A DNA stretch of 64,000 nucleotides, taken from positions 1 to 64,000 of the forward strand of contig NZ_UEYQ01000014.1 in the NCBI RefSeq assembly GCF_900492205.1, given 5' to 3'. The position numbers and the translations under genes were made by a program. A model generated the notes under the pieces. It saw only the letters and a list, made by a program, of their open reading frames with translations, ran no database searches and was not told the DNA's origin. Positions within the stretch are counted from its first letter, which is position 1. Each line of letters opens with the position of its first letter. This DNA is from Ciceribacter sp. T2.26MG-112.2 (lineage in GTDB: Bacteria; Pseudomonadota; Alphaproteobacteria; Rhizobiales; Rhizobiaceae). Shown piece by piece: positions 20,586-28,785 of the stretch.

Positions 20586-20920
20586 CCGGGCACCGCCGGC
20601 ACGTCGCGCTTCATGTCCGGCTCGTCGTGGATGAAGGTGATCTGCAAGGTGGCCATGCGTTCAGTCGCCGGGTCCGCTCCGCCGGGGTCCTCACCGGGCT
20701 CGTCGACCGCAATGTCGCCTTCGCGCAGCGCGGCAATGAGGGCAGGGTAGGCGCTGGCGGCAAGCGTCAGGCGGATCGTGTTCATCAGGTTGGAATACAT
20801 CTGCACGTCGTCGATCCAGCCGCCGAGGCGATTGACGGTGTCGAAGACGAAACTGGTGGCGTCCTTTCGCTCGCGCCGCGTGACGGCGTTCAACATCAAG
20901 ATCCGCATCATGTCGGCCAT
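20582..20920 (-). CDS. Small uncharacterised protein, convergent with ppdK
   Basis: A protein of about 112 residues if the ATG at 20920 is used. It contains ERKDATSFVFDTVNRLGGWIDDVQMYSN and a C-terminal strand-like LQITFIHDEPDMKRDV. There is no signal peptide or membrane segment, and I do not recognise the family. Its stop overlaps the ppdK stop by four bases, so the two transcripts are antisense at their ends. An upstream in-frame extension to 20980 runs through a 12-bp tandem repeat and is less likely to be coding. Confidence 0.6.
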
Positions 20921-20930
20921 TCCCGCACTT

Positions 20931-20954
20931 GCCTGTCTGCCGGCCTGTCTGCCG
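20931..20954. repeat. 12-bp perfect tandem duplication
   Basis: GCCTGTCTGCCG occurs twice head-to-tail (20931-20942 and 20943-20954), 11 bp upstream of the small leftward gene's start. Confidence 0.8.
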
Positions 20955-21048
20955 GCGATTCTCGTCACGGCGGATGACAAAGCAAGCCGTTTGTGGAATA
21001 GCCGAGGCCTAGCCTTTCAATCGAGACAGCAGAAAGACGGGACGACCG

Positions 21049-22137
21049 ATGAGCAAGCGCCGCCAGAGCCAGAGATCCCGTTCGAAGGCAAGGGTAAGGG
21101 CCGACGGCAGCACCGCGAACAGCCAGCGTTCCCGCCCGGAGGCGGCCACGCCCGCGCCGAAGGGACAGGCTGAAGTCAAGGTCAAGACCAGGGGCGCCGC
21201 CAGTGCGAGCGGAAAGTCCGCGGCCGGTGCGGCTGCCGCCTCCGCCCAGTCCGCCGCCTCGGCCGCAAGCCCGGCCGACGCCGGCAACCGGCCGGATTTC
21301 GCTGCGATCTTCGCCAACCCGTCGTTTCGCCGCTCGCTATGGCTGCTCAATGCCGGCGTGATCGGCCTGCTTTTGTCGCAAGGGATCCCGCACGATTACG
21401 GTTTCCTCGAACTCGGCGCGCTGTTCACCTTCTCGGTCTACGACCTGGCGCTCGCCATGCTGGGTCTGGCGCTCGGCGCGGCCATGGCCGAGACCCGCCG
21501 CGATTTCCTCGCCGTCGTCGGCGTCTTCCTCGGCGTACTGGTCGTCATGCTGGCCTTCTTCGACCCGATCTTCGGCGTGATCCGTTCATCGCCGCTTGGC
21601 GAGGTGCTCTACCTGGTCGCACCGACAGCGGTCATCTCGACCGGCGCCGCGCTCTGGCTGACGGGACGCTGGCGGCAATGGGCCGTCATGCTCGCCGCCG
21701 GCGTCGTCGCCTTTTCCTTCTCGCTGTTCGTCGGCCTTGACGACATCGGTGTAGGGCTCATTGACTTCGCCTTCGGTACGGTCCTGAGCGCGCTCTGGCT
21801 GGTTCTCGCGCCGGCCCTCATGCTGCGCCATTTCCGCGGCCCGTGGCTCAAGATCCCGGCCCGCATCGTCGGCAGTTGGTTGGTCGTCATCGGCGTCATC
21901 GTCCTGGTATCGCTCTACGTACCCATGCCGCTCAAAGCACCGCCGCTGCCCGATCCGTCGCAGCCGGACGGCGGTGCGATCGAGCTGCAGATCCCCGAGG
22001 ACGGCTCGGCCCCGACGCTGAACGGCGAGGTTCTGGATCTGGAAGGGGCGGCTGAGCCGCAGGCGTCCGTGGCTCCTGCGACGCCCCCAACATCGCCAGA
22101 ACCGGGCCCCGCCCAGTCCACGCCGCCCAAGCCGTAG
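21049..22137 (+). CDS. Uncharacterised multi-pass membrane protein with disordered ends
   Basis: A 362-residue protein. The first ~85 residues are basic and Ser/Ala-rich and probably disordered. The core (residues ~95-290) has about seven hydrophobic helices, with segments such as WLLNAGVIGLLLS, FLAVVGVFLGVLVVMLAFF and VVIGVIVLVSLYV. The last ~70 residues are Pro/Ala-rich. I do not recognise a family. It is followed by the DUF1499-like gene on the same strand. Confidence 0.7.
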   Translation: MSKRRQSQRSRSKARVRADGSTANSQRSRPEAATPAPKGQAEVKVKTRGAASASGKSAAGAAAASAQSAASAASPADAGNRPDFAAIFANPSFRRSLWLLNAGVIGLLLSQGIPHDYGFLELGALFTFSVYDLALAMLGLALGAAMAETRRDFLAVVGVFLGVLVVMLAFFDPIFGVIRSSPLGEVLYLVAPTAVISTGAALWLTGRWRQWAVMLAAGVVAFSFSLFVGLDDIGVGLIDFAFGTVLSALWLVLAPALMLRHFRGPWLKIPARIVGSWLVVIGVIVLVSLYVPMPLKAPPLPDPSQPDGGAIELQIPEDGSAPTLNGEVLDLEGAAEPQASVAPATPPTSPEPGPAQSTPPKP

Positions 22138-22316
22138 TCTTGCCGCCGCCGGGCGACGCCGGAACTTTGCTCCGTGCGTCAGTAAGCGGTACATGGCCGG
22201 CTCCATCGGCAGGACCGTGACAACAGCCGGCCGCCCGCTTGTCGCCCCTGCGGCCAGACGATAAACATTGTCGGACTGCTTCGCTCGTCCCTCCGCCTGA
22301 TCCGGTGTCGCCCCCG

Positions 22317-23240
22317 ATGACCATCCGCTACGACAGACCCGTCTCGCGCTCGGCCTACCTCGCCTGGCGGCTCGGGGTCTTTGGCGCCGCGGTGCTGGCG
22401 ATCGTCATCCTCGCCCACCGCTTCGGGCCGCTCACCACCCCGGATTTCGTCGCGCTGGCGGCGCTTGCCGCCGTGCCGGCGGCGCTCGCCGTGCCCTTTG
22501 CCCTGATCGGCCTTGGCCGGCTCTGGCAGGTCGGAGCGCTCGGCGGAGTGGCCGCGGGCTGGGCGCTGTTCTATGCCACGTTGCCGCTCGGGCTGACCGG
22601 CTGGGCGGCCTGGCGCTATCTCGATCGCCCGCCGATCTACGACGTCTCGAGCGATCTCGTCGATCCGCCGCAATGGCTGCGGGAACCCACAGCCCGGCAG
22701 CAATGGCTGGAGCGGCCGCCGGTCACGCGGGAGAGCCGCGACCTGCAGGCACGGGCCTATCCGGGCTTTACCGGTCGACGCTACGAAGGCGCGCTCGACC
22801 GCGTCTACGAAGCGGTGCGCAAGGTGGCCGATGCCAACGGTCTTCTCGTCATCGCCGAGCGAGGGCAGGAATATGCGGTGCCCGAGTTCCAGCCGCTTTC
22901 GCCCGCTCCGCCGGCGAGCGCATCCGTTCCGGCCGTCGATCCCAATGCCCCTCCGCAGGGCGTTCCGGTCCCTCTGCCGCGTCCCGAACCGGAGCCTGCC
23001 GCAACAGCCCTGCCGCCCGAACCGATCGGCACGGTGCGGCTGCAGGCCGCGACCCGCACCTTCGCGCTCGGCCTGCCGTTCGACGTGGTCATCCGCTTGC
23101 GCGAGGAGGTGGAGACGACCCTGGTCGACCTGCGCGTCGCCAGCCGCTATGGCCCGCACGATCTTGGTATCGGCACCGAGATCGCCGAACATTTCCTGCA
23201 CGCGCTCGACGCGGAACTGCTCGGCATTGCCGGTGACTGA
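22317..23240 (+). CDS. DUF1499-like membrane-anchored protein
   Basis: A 307-residue protein with two or three N-terminal hydrophobic segments (residues ~15-110). A soluble region follows that resembles DUF1499, with GRRYEGALDRVYEAVRKVA and a Pro-rich insert near residues 195-235. The C-terminal VVIRLREEVETTLVDLRVASR matches the strand-helix end of that family. Function is unknown. The ATG at 22317 is preferred; an in-frame ATG at 22239 would add a 26-residue leader with no clear purpose. It converges with the MBL-fold gene, with a 15-bp gap. Confidence 0.72.
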   Translation: MTIRYDRPVSRSAYLAWRLGVFGAAVLAIVILAHRFGPLTTPDFVALAALAAVPAALAVPFALIGLGRLWQVGALGGVAAGWALFYATLPLGLTGWAAWRYLDRPPIYDVSSDLVDPPQWLREPTARQQWLERPPVTRESRDLQARAYPGFTGRRYEGALDRVYEAVRKVADANGLLVIAERGQEYAVPEFQPLSPAPPASASVPAVDPNAPPQGVPVPLPRPEPEPAATALPPEPIGTVRLQAATRTFALGLPFDVVIRLREEVETTLVDLRVASRYGPHDLGIGTEIAEHFLHALDAELLGIAGD

Positions 23241-23255
23241 CCCCGTTTCGCGCTT

Positions 23256-24185
23256 TCAGCCGAGCCGGTAGACGCCTGAAAGCCGCGCCGGCCCGTCGGT
23301 CGCCACTTCGCCCTTTTCGACCAGGTCCTCCAGATGGGCCAGCACTGAGAGCGCTGCCGCGCCATGCAGGCGCGGGTCGGTGCTGGCATAAATCACCTTG
23401 ACCATGTCGGCGATCAGCCGGTCGCCGGCCCGGATGCGCTCCAGCACGGCGCGCTCGCGCATGCGCCGATGGGTGCGAAGCCCGCGCAGGAAGGCCGCCG
23501 GCTCCTTTACCGGCCCGCCATGCCCGGGGAAATAGATCCGGTCGTCGCGCTCGAGAAGCCGCTCAAGCGAGGCCATATAGTCGCCCATCGCGCCGTCCGG
23601 CGGGGCGACGATCGAGGTTGCCCAGGCCATGACATGATCGGCGGAAAAGACGATGCCACGGTCGTCGAGGGCAAACGCTGCGTGATTGGCCGTGTGTCCG
23701 GGGGTGAGAATGGCGGACAGCCGCCAGCCGTCGCCCTCGATCACGTCGCCATCTTCAAGGGTGATATCGGGAACGAAGTCGAGGTCGGAGCTTTCGGCAA
23801 AGGGATTGGCCTCGCCCTCGTGCAGCCGCCGCGCCGGGCGATAGGGGCCTTCGGCGACGATGATCGCCCCGGTTTCGGCCTTCAGTCGGCGGGCCAGCGG
23901 CGAATGGTCCTTGTGGGTATGGCTGACGGCGATATGCGTCACGTCCCGGCCGGCCAGTGCCGCCATCAGCGCGGCGAAATGGGCCTCGTCTTCCGGACCC
24001 GGATCGATCACGCAGACGGATTTGTCGCCGACGATATAGCTGTTGGTGCCGTGGAAGGTAAACGGGCCGGGATTGTTGACCGTGATGCGCTGGACATGCT
24101 CGGCCACCGGCACCGCCTGCCCATGGAGAGGCTGGAACGCAAGGTCGAATTCCGGCGCCTCGGCCTGATCGCGCGGCGCGCTCAT
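23256..24185 (-). CDS. MBL-fold hydrolase, LACTB2-like
   Basis: A 309-residue metallo-beta-lactamase fold protein. The zinc motif is SHTHKDHSPL, followed by further ligands in TPGHTANH, FSADHV and FPGHGG. The C-terminal ~60 residues form a helical domain of the LACTB2 type (HGAAALSVLAHLEDLVEKG). Relatives act as RNases or thioester hydrolases, so the substrate is uncertain. Its start overlaps the cupin gene's stop by four bases (ATGA), implying coupled translation. Confidence 0.87.
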   Translation of the reverse strand: MSAPRDQAEAPEFDLAFQPLHGQAVPVAEHVQRITVNNPGPFTFHGTNSYIVGDKSVCVIDPGPEDEAHFAALMAALAGRDVTHIAVSHTHKDHSPLARRLKAETGAIIVAEGPYRPARRLHEGEANPFAESSDLDFVPDITLEDGDVIEGDGWRLSAILTPGHTANHAAFALDDRGIVFSADHVMAWATSIVAPPDGAMGDYMASLERLLERDDRIYFPGHGGPVKEPAAFLRGLRTHRRMRERAVLERIRAGDRLIADMVKVIYASTDPRLHGAAALSVLAHLEDLVEKGEVATDGPARLSGVYRLG

Positions 24186-24478
24186 TTATATTCGATCTCG
24201 ATGAAGGACATCGGCTTCTTGCCGCCGTTGATCACGTTATGCTCGACCCCCGCGTCGCGGCGATAAACCTCGCCGACCGGCCGTTTCAACCGATGTTCGC
24301 CGGTCGCGTCCTCGATCAGGAATTCGCATTCGGTCATGGTGACGACGACATAGCCCATGCCGTGGACGTGATGACCGGTTGCAGCCCCCGGCTCGAAATC
24401 CCAGCGCGTCACCCGCACCACGGCGTCATCGACCAGCAGCGTGGGAATGGCGGGCGGACGGGCGGAATATCCGGGCAT
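24182..24478 (-). CDS. Small cupin-domain protein
   Basis: A 98-residue single-domain cupin. Metal-ligand pattern: GHHVHGMGYVVV in motif 1 and HNVINGGKKPMSFIEIE in motif 2. AAGGAG lies 8 bases before the ATG. It is the first gene of a two-gene unit with the MBL-fold hydrolase, so the two may act on one pathway. No substrate can be assigned from a lone cupin. Confidence 0.83.
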   Translation of the reverse strand: MPGYSARPPAIPTLLVDDAVVRVTRWDFEPGAATGHHVHGMGYVVVTMTECEFLIEDATGEHRLKRPVGEVYRRDAGVEHNVINGGKKPMSFIEIEYK

Positions 24479-24648
24479 GGAAAAGCTCCTTTTGGCGATG
24501 CGAGACTGGGCCTCAGCTATCGCACCGCAGGAGGGTTGCCGTAAAGGGCCATGCGAAACCTCCCGTTCCCCCCCTCGGGTATAATCAGGAGGTTCGCGAA
24601 GCGACCGTGGGACGGCGAGGCGAGTGGGAGGCAAATATACGCCTGACG

Positions 24649-24681
24649 TGAAAACCCTCTCCCGGCCGGGGCCGGGAGAGG
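24649..24681. repeat. GC-rich palindrome in the gap upstream of the cupin gene
   Basis: CCCTCTCCCGGCC and GGCCGGGAGAGGG form a near-perfect inverted repeat at about 24653-24680. It resembles one arm of the RIME-like elements seen elsewhere and lies between the cupin gene and the DJ-1/PfpI gene. Confidence 0.55.
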
Positions 24682-24747
24682 GGACGTCCGTCCTTGGACG
24701 GCGTGCGCAAGCCGGGATGACGGACATTGCGCCCGTGAATGCGCGCC

Positions 24748-25308
24748 TTAAGCCGCGCGGCGGTCGTGACGGCCTTCCTCGACCTCCTCGACGATCTTGG
24801 CGACGAACACATCGAGGTCGTTCGGGTTACGCGAGGTGATGATGCCCTGGTCAGTCACCACCGCCTCGTCGCGCCAGGCTGCGCCGGCATTCATCAGGTC
24901 GGTCTTGATCGAGGCATAGGACGTCGCCTTGCGGCCCTTGAGCGCGCCGGCCTCGACCAGCAACCACGGACCGTGGCAGATCGCGGCGACCGGTTTGCCG
25001 GACTGGACGAAGCTCTTCACCAGGTCCACGGCGCCCTTGTCGGCGCGCAGGATATCCGGATTGATCTGGCCACCGGGGATGACCAGCGCATCGTAGTCAT
25101 CGACCGCTACATCGCCGACAAGGTGGTCGACATTGGCCGTGTCGCCCCAGTTCTTTTCGTCCCAGCTCTTGATCGGCTCCTTCTTGAGCGAAGCGATTTC
25201 GACCTTGGCGCCATGGGCCTTTAGCTTGTCGAGGGGAAAGCGCAGTTCCGAGCGCTCATAGCCGTCGGTGGCGAGAATGAGGATACGTGCGGAATTGATG
25301 GAGGGCAT
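24748..25308 (-). CDS. DJ-1/PfpI-family protein (YhbO-like)
   Basis: A 186-residue protein of the DJ-1/PfpI superfamily. The nucleophile elbow is AAICHGPW with Cys near residue 106, and the acid partner is in the ATDGYERSEL region. Relatives are described as proteases, glyoxalase III or deglycases; YhbO-like members protect against carbonyl stress. AAGGAG lies 6-9 bases before the ATG. It is monocistronic by spacing. Confidence 0.87.
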   Translation of the reverse strand: MPSINSARILILATDGYERSELRFPLDKLKAHGAKVEIASLKKEPIKSWDEKNWGDTANVDHLVGDVAVDDYDALVIPGGQINPDILRADKGAVDLVKSFVQSGKPVAAICHGPWLLVEAGALKGRKATSYASIKTDLMNAGAAWRDEAVVTDQGIITSRNPNDLDVFVAKIVEEVEEGRHDRRAA

Positions 25309-25554
25309 GAAAAACTCCTTGTGCCTGGTTGCGTTGAGCGGTGGATGCAAGGCAAAACCCCCGACGGCGCCATTCGTTCCGTGCAAAAAGGATCGGTCCG
25401 GCCTGCGTGCGTGCCAGACAGGGCCTTCTGTGACGGCCGAAACATTCGACCGCGTTGCGCCTCCAAAAAAAGCGTCAAAAGGTCATTGCCGCTCGGGCCG
25501 GCCTTTGCTAATCAGACGCCCATCCGCAAGCGGCTTCTTCGCCGCCGCGCACGT

Positions 25555-25629
25555 TGGGGCGTCGCCAAGCGGTAAGGCACCGGTTTTTGGTACCGGCATT
25601 CCCAGGTTCGAATCCTGGCGCCCCAGCCA
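25555..25629 (+). tRNA. tRNA-Gln (UUG)
   Basis: A 75-nt cloverleaf with acceptor stem TGGGGCG/CGCCCCA, discriminator G and encoded CCA at 25627-25629. The anticodon stem CCGGT/ACCGG has loop TTTTGGT, giving anticodon TTG. The T-arm has GGTTCGAATCC. The 3' end borders an AT-rich gap. Confidence 0.95.
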
Positions 25630-25918
25630 TCTAAATTTCGTCCAGTATATCAAGTAGATAGATTTTATTAGGTAAATCTAACCGTAACAGCCTTCCGGTT
25701 CGTATTTACGTGACAGCATGCAAGAGTACTGGTGTCAAAACTTGCAGCCACGCAATAGAGTATCGAACCTCATAGCAAACTTCGTGGCTGGAGAAACCTC
25801 GCCAATAGATGCCAATGCCCGGTCGTTGCGTTTTGGCTGCTCCAGCGTCTCGGCGCGAGCCTTCATCGACGAAGTCTAAATTTCTCCGCGGCTTTGGGAT
25901 GGAAGCGGATTTACACGG
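25630..25918. other. AT-rich gene-free stretch after tRNA-Gln
   Basis: No coding frame with a ribosome site was seen. Composition is clearly more AT-rich than neighbours. Sites just 3' of tRNA genes often receive mobile DNA, but I see no integrase and no second copy of the tRNA 3' end. Confidence 0.3.
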
Positions 25919-26656
25919 TCAGGTGTCGATCCTGATCCTCATCATGCGTTTCGGAAAAACCCCGTGGCCATAGAGGATCGGTGTCCCGGCGCCGTCGGTG
26001 TCGACATAGGTCATGATCATGACTGGCAGCGAAATGGATACGGCAAGCGCTGCCGCTTCGCGCGGCCGCGGCATGCGGCAGTCGATCCAGGTCGACGCGC
26101 GGAAGAAGGAATCGACGCCGAAGGTGGCCAGAGCCTGGGTGAAGCTTGAGGTTTCCTCGAAGGCCGCGGCTATTCCGTCGAACCTTTGCTTTTCAAACAT
26201 GTGATAGCCATAGGTGGCGATACCGGGACCGACCGTGCGCAGGGTTTCCGTCACGATCAGCGGCGTGCCGACCTCAAGTTGAAGCGCGCGCGCGATCGCC
26301 TGGCTGGCGGGCTGCTCGTAGCTGTCGAGAAGCCGTCCGCCGGAGCCGCCGTCGAAGCGTTTTTCCACCTCGCTCCATTTGGCGTTGCGATCGAGTCGGT
26401 ATTCGAACGGTTCGTCGGCAACGAAGACACCCTTGCCCTGGTGCGCCTTGACGATGCCCTTCTGTGCCAGGCTGGCGAGTGCCTGGCGCACGGTATGCCG
26501 GTTGACGCCGTATTTGGCTGTCAGTTCATGCTCGCTCGGCAGCCTTTCGCCGGCGCCGAACACGCCGGTCTGGATGTCCACCTCCAGGTCCGCCTCGATT
26601 TGCCGCCAGACCGGCAGTTCCCGGTCGCGCCACATTGGGTTGTTCGAAATGTCCAT
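25919..26656 (-). CDS. GntR-family regulator of the HutC/PhnF (UTRA) type
   Basis: A 245-residue regulator with a winged helix at residues ~15-85 (LPSEHELTAKYGVNRHTVRQ) and a C-terminal UTRA ligand-binding domain (residues ~100-240). The layout fits PhnF/HutC repressors. It is divergent from the Dpp-type operon, with 166 bp between starts and a GTCTAGAC palindrome near the operon start. It is expected to repress that operon until a ligand, possibly a phosphorylated compound, binds. Confidence 0.87.
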   Translation of the reverse strand: MDISNNPMWRDRELPVWRQIEADLEVDIQTGVFGAGERLPSEHELTAKYGVNRHTVRQALASLAQKGIVKAHQGKGVFVADEPFEYRLDRNAKWSEVEKRFDGGSGGRLLDSYEQPASQAIARALQLEVGTPLIVTETLRTVGPGIATYGYHMFEKQRFDGIAAAFEETSSFTQALATFGVDSFFRASTWIDCRMPRPREAAALAVSISLPVMIMTYVDTDGAGTPILYGHGVFPKRMMRIRIDT

Positions 26657-26795
26657 TCGCTGACCCTTGCCTGACCGAAATTGAGGCGTTGTGCGCGCCC
26701 TATTCCCTCTTTGTCCGGTGCTTCCAGCCGGCTCAAGCCGCGTCACAAAAAAATCATGTGTCGGCAACATCGCTGTAACAGAACATGTCCATACA

Positions 26796-26803
26796 GTCTA
26801 GAC
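26796..26803. promoter_or_regulatory. Candidate PhnF/HutC-type operator GTCTAGAC
   Basis: A perfect 8-bp palindrome that fits the GTnTAnAC core bound by many HutC-subfamily GntR regulators. It lies 20 bp upstream of the first permease gene and 140 bp from the divergent regulator gene. Confidence 0.5.
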
Positions 26804-26822
26804 AAGTTACGAGGTGGAGCGA

Positions 26823-27752
26823 ATGTTCGAATTCGTCATCAGCAGAGTGTTGCGTACGTGCCTGACCGTCGCGGTCATCGTCACGGCGGTGTTTTTCGCC
26901 ACCCGGTTTTCCGGCAATGCGATCGACTTCCTGGGCGGCGAGGGTCTCGGTGCGAAGGACCGCCAGTTGCTCGTCGAGTATTACGGGCTGGACGGCTCTT
27001 ACGGCGAGCAGTTCGTCCGCTACATCGCTTCGTTGATGGACGGCAATTTCGGCCTGTCGCTGATCGAGCGGCGTCCGGTGGCCGTCATCTTTGCCGAGCG
27101 GGTCTGGCCCTCGCTGCAGCTTCTGATCGGCGCGGTGCTGCTGACGCTCGTGGTGTCCGTGCCGGCGGGCATTGCCGCCGCGATCTATCGCAATTCGTGG
27201 ATCGGCAATGCTATCATGGGGGGTGCCTTCTTCGGCTATGCCATTCCCAATTTCGTTCTCGCCATCCTGCTGCTGCTGATCTTCTCCTTCTGGCTGGGTT
27301 GGCTTCCGTCGACCGGCAATTCCACCTGGCTGCATTTCGTCATGCCGGTCACGGCGCTTTCGACCTTCTATATCGCCGGGATGACGCGCTTCACGCGCAA
27401 TGCCATGCTGGATGTGCTTAGCCAGGAATACCTGCGCACGGCGCGGGCGAAGGGGCTGCCGGAGCGGGTCGTCATCTTCAAGCATGCGCTGCGCAACGCC
27501 AACATCACCATCCTCTCGGTGCTGGGCCTGCAGATCGCCGGCCTTGCTGCTGCCGGCAGCGTCGTCATCGAAACGGTCTTCTCCTGGCGCGGCATTGGCG
27601 AGCTTCTGGTCTCCGCGGCCATTCGCCGGGACTACCCGGTCCTGCAGTTTGGCGTGCTTGCCGTCGCGCTCGCCGTCATCGTCATCAACCTCCTGGTCGA
27701 TCTTGCCTACGGCCTTGCCGATCCGAGGGTCCGCCTCGGAAGGAACGCTTGA
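26823..27752 (+). CDS. Dpp/Opp-type ABC permease, DppB position
   Basis: A 309-residue permease with six hydrophobic segments and the cytoplasmic EAA loop EYLRTARAKGLPERVVIFKH. The family moves peptides, nickel chelates, opines and similar solutes. It is the first gene of the five-gene operon, so the binding protein is third, unlike most dpp operons. The ATG at 26823 has AGGTGGAG upstream; a GTG at 26814 is a less likely start. Confidence 0.9.
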   Translation: MFEFVISRVLRTCLTVAVIVTAVFFATRFSGNAIDFLGGEGLGAKDRQLLVEYYGLDGSYGEQFVRYIASLMDGNFGLSLIERRPVAVIFAERVWPSLQLLIGAVLLTLVVSVPAGIAAAIYRNSWIGNAIMGGAFFGYAIPNFVLAILLLLIFSFWLGWLPSTGNSTWLHFVMPVTALSTFYIAGMTRFTRNAMLDVLSQEYLRTARAKGLPERVVIFKHALRNANITILSVLGLQIAGLAAAGSVVIETVFSWRGIGELLVSAAIRRDYPVLQFGVLAVALAVIVINLLVDLAYGLADPRVRLGRNA

Positions 27753-27767
27753 GAAAGGGTGGCGAAA

Positions 27768-28691
27768 ATGTCCGATACCACGATTGATTCCTTGCCCGAA
27801 ACGTCCCGCAACCCGCTCTTTGCTCGCCTGCGGTGGCCGGCCACGATGCGGCGCGTCTGGGCCGGACTGGACTGGCCGATGCGGCTGGTTCTGGTTCTGG
27901 GCGCCTTGCTGGTGTTTGCGGCTCTCGCCGCGCCGCTCATTTCGCCGTTCGAACCCAATGCACAGAGCCTGCTTTCGCGGTTGAAGCCGCCCGTCGGTTT
28001 TGCCGGCGCTAAGGTCGGCCATATCTTCGGGACCGACGAACTCGGCCGAGACGTGCTGTCGCGCTGCCTCTACGGTTTGCAGATGACGCTGTCGATCGCC
28101 CTTTCCGGCGCGATCATCGGAATGCTGATCGGCGGGACGCTCGGCCTTCTGGCTGGCGCTGCGGGCGGACGCGCGGATGCCCTGGTCATGGCGCTTGTCG
28201 ATATCCAGATCGCCGTTCCCTTCACCCTTGTCGCCCTCCTGGCCGTGGCCGTCTTCGGCAGCGACATGCAGGTGCTCATCGTCGTGCTGGGGATCGCCTA
28301 TTGGGAGCAGTATGCCCGCATCATCCGCGGCGAGGTGCTGAAGCTTCGCGAAATGCCCTTCATCGAGGCTTCGCGTGCGGCCGGTGCTTCGCCGCTCAGG
28401 ATCGCCTTCCGGCACATCGTGCCCAACGTGGTTTCTCCGCTTGTCGTGATGTTCACGCTCAACTTCTCGAACATCGTGCTGCTGGAATCCAGCCTTTCCT
28501 TCCTCGGGCTGGGCCTCAGGCCGCCGACTGCGACGCTCGGTTCCATGGTCGGCATCGGCCGGGATTACATGCACACCGCCCCCTGGATCGTCGCGGCGCC
28601 AGCCCTGCTGATCCTGTTGATTACCTTCGTCGTGCAAATGCTCGGAGACCGGCTGCGCGATCGTATGGACGTGCGCCTGCGGGACCGCTGA
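27768..28691 (+). CDS. Dpp/Opp-type ABC permease, DppC position
   Basis: A 307-residue permease with an N-terminal cytoplasmic extension, six hydrophobic segments and the EAA loop FIEASRAAGASPLRIAFRH. FGTDELGRDVLSR is characteristic of DppC/OppC. It pairs with the preceding permease, from which it is separated by 15 bp. The ATG at 27768 is used; a GTG at 27759 in the same frame is possible. Confidence 0.9.
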   Translation: MSDTTIDSLPETSRNPLFARLRWPATMRRVWAGLDWPMRLVLVLGALLVFAALAAPLISPFEPNAQSLLSRLKPPVGFAGAKVGHIFGTDELGRDVLSRCLYGLQMTLSIALSGAIIGMLIGGTLGLLAGAAGGRADALVMALVDIQIAVPFTLVALLAVAVFGSDMQVLIVVLGIAYWEQYARIIRGEVLKLREMPFIEASRAAGASPLRIAFRHIVPNVVSPLVVMFTLNFSNIVLLESSLSFLGLGLRPPTATLGSMVGIGRDYMHTAPWIVAAPALLILLITFVVQMLGDRLRDRMDVRLRDR

Positions 28692-28785
28692 GCGCCAAGA
28701 CGAAGTGCGGCGTCCCGCCGCGAACCTCATTGCCGGCGGCCTGACAAACCGTCCGGATCTTTCAAGCCCTGCAACGGAGACCACC

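Noticed and set aside
25555-25918. Integration site of a mobile element at tRNA-Gln
   Set aside because: No integrase gene and no duplicated tRNA 3' end found in the window.
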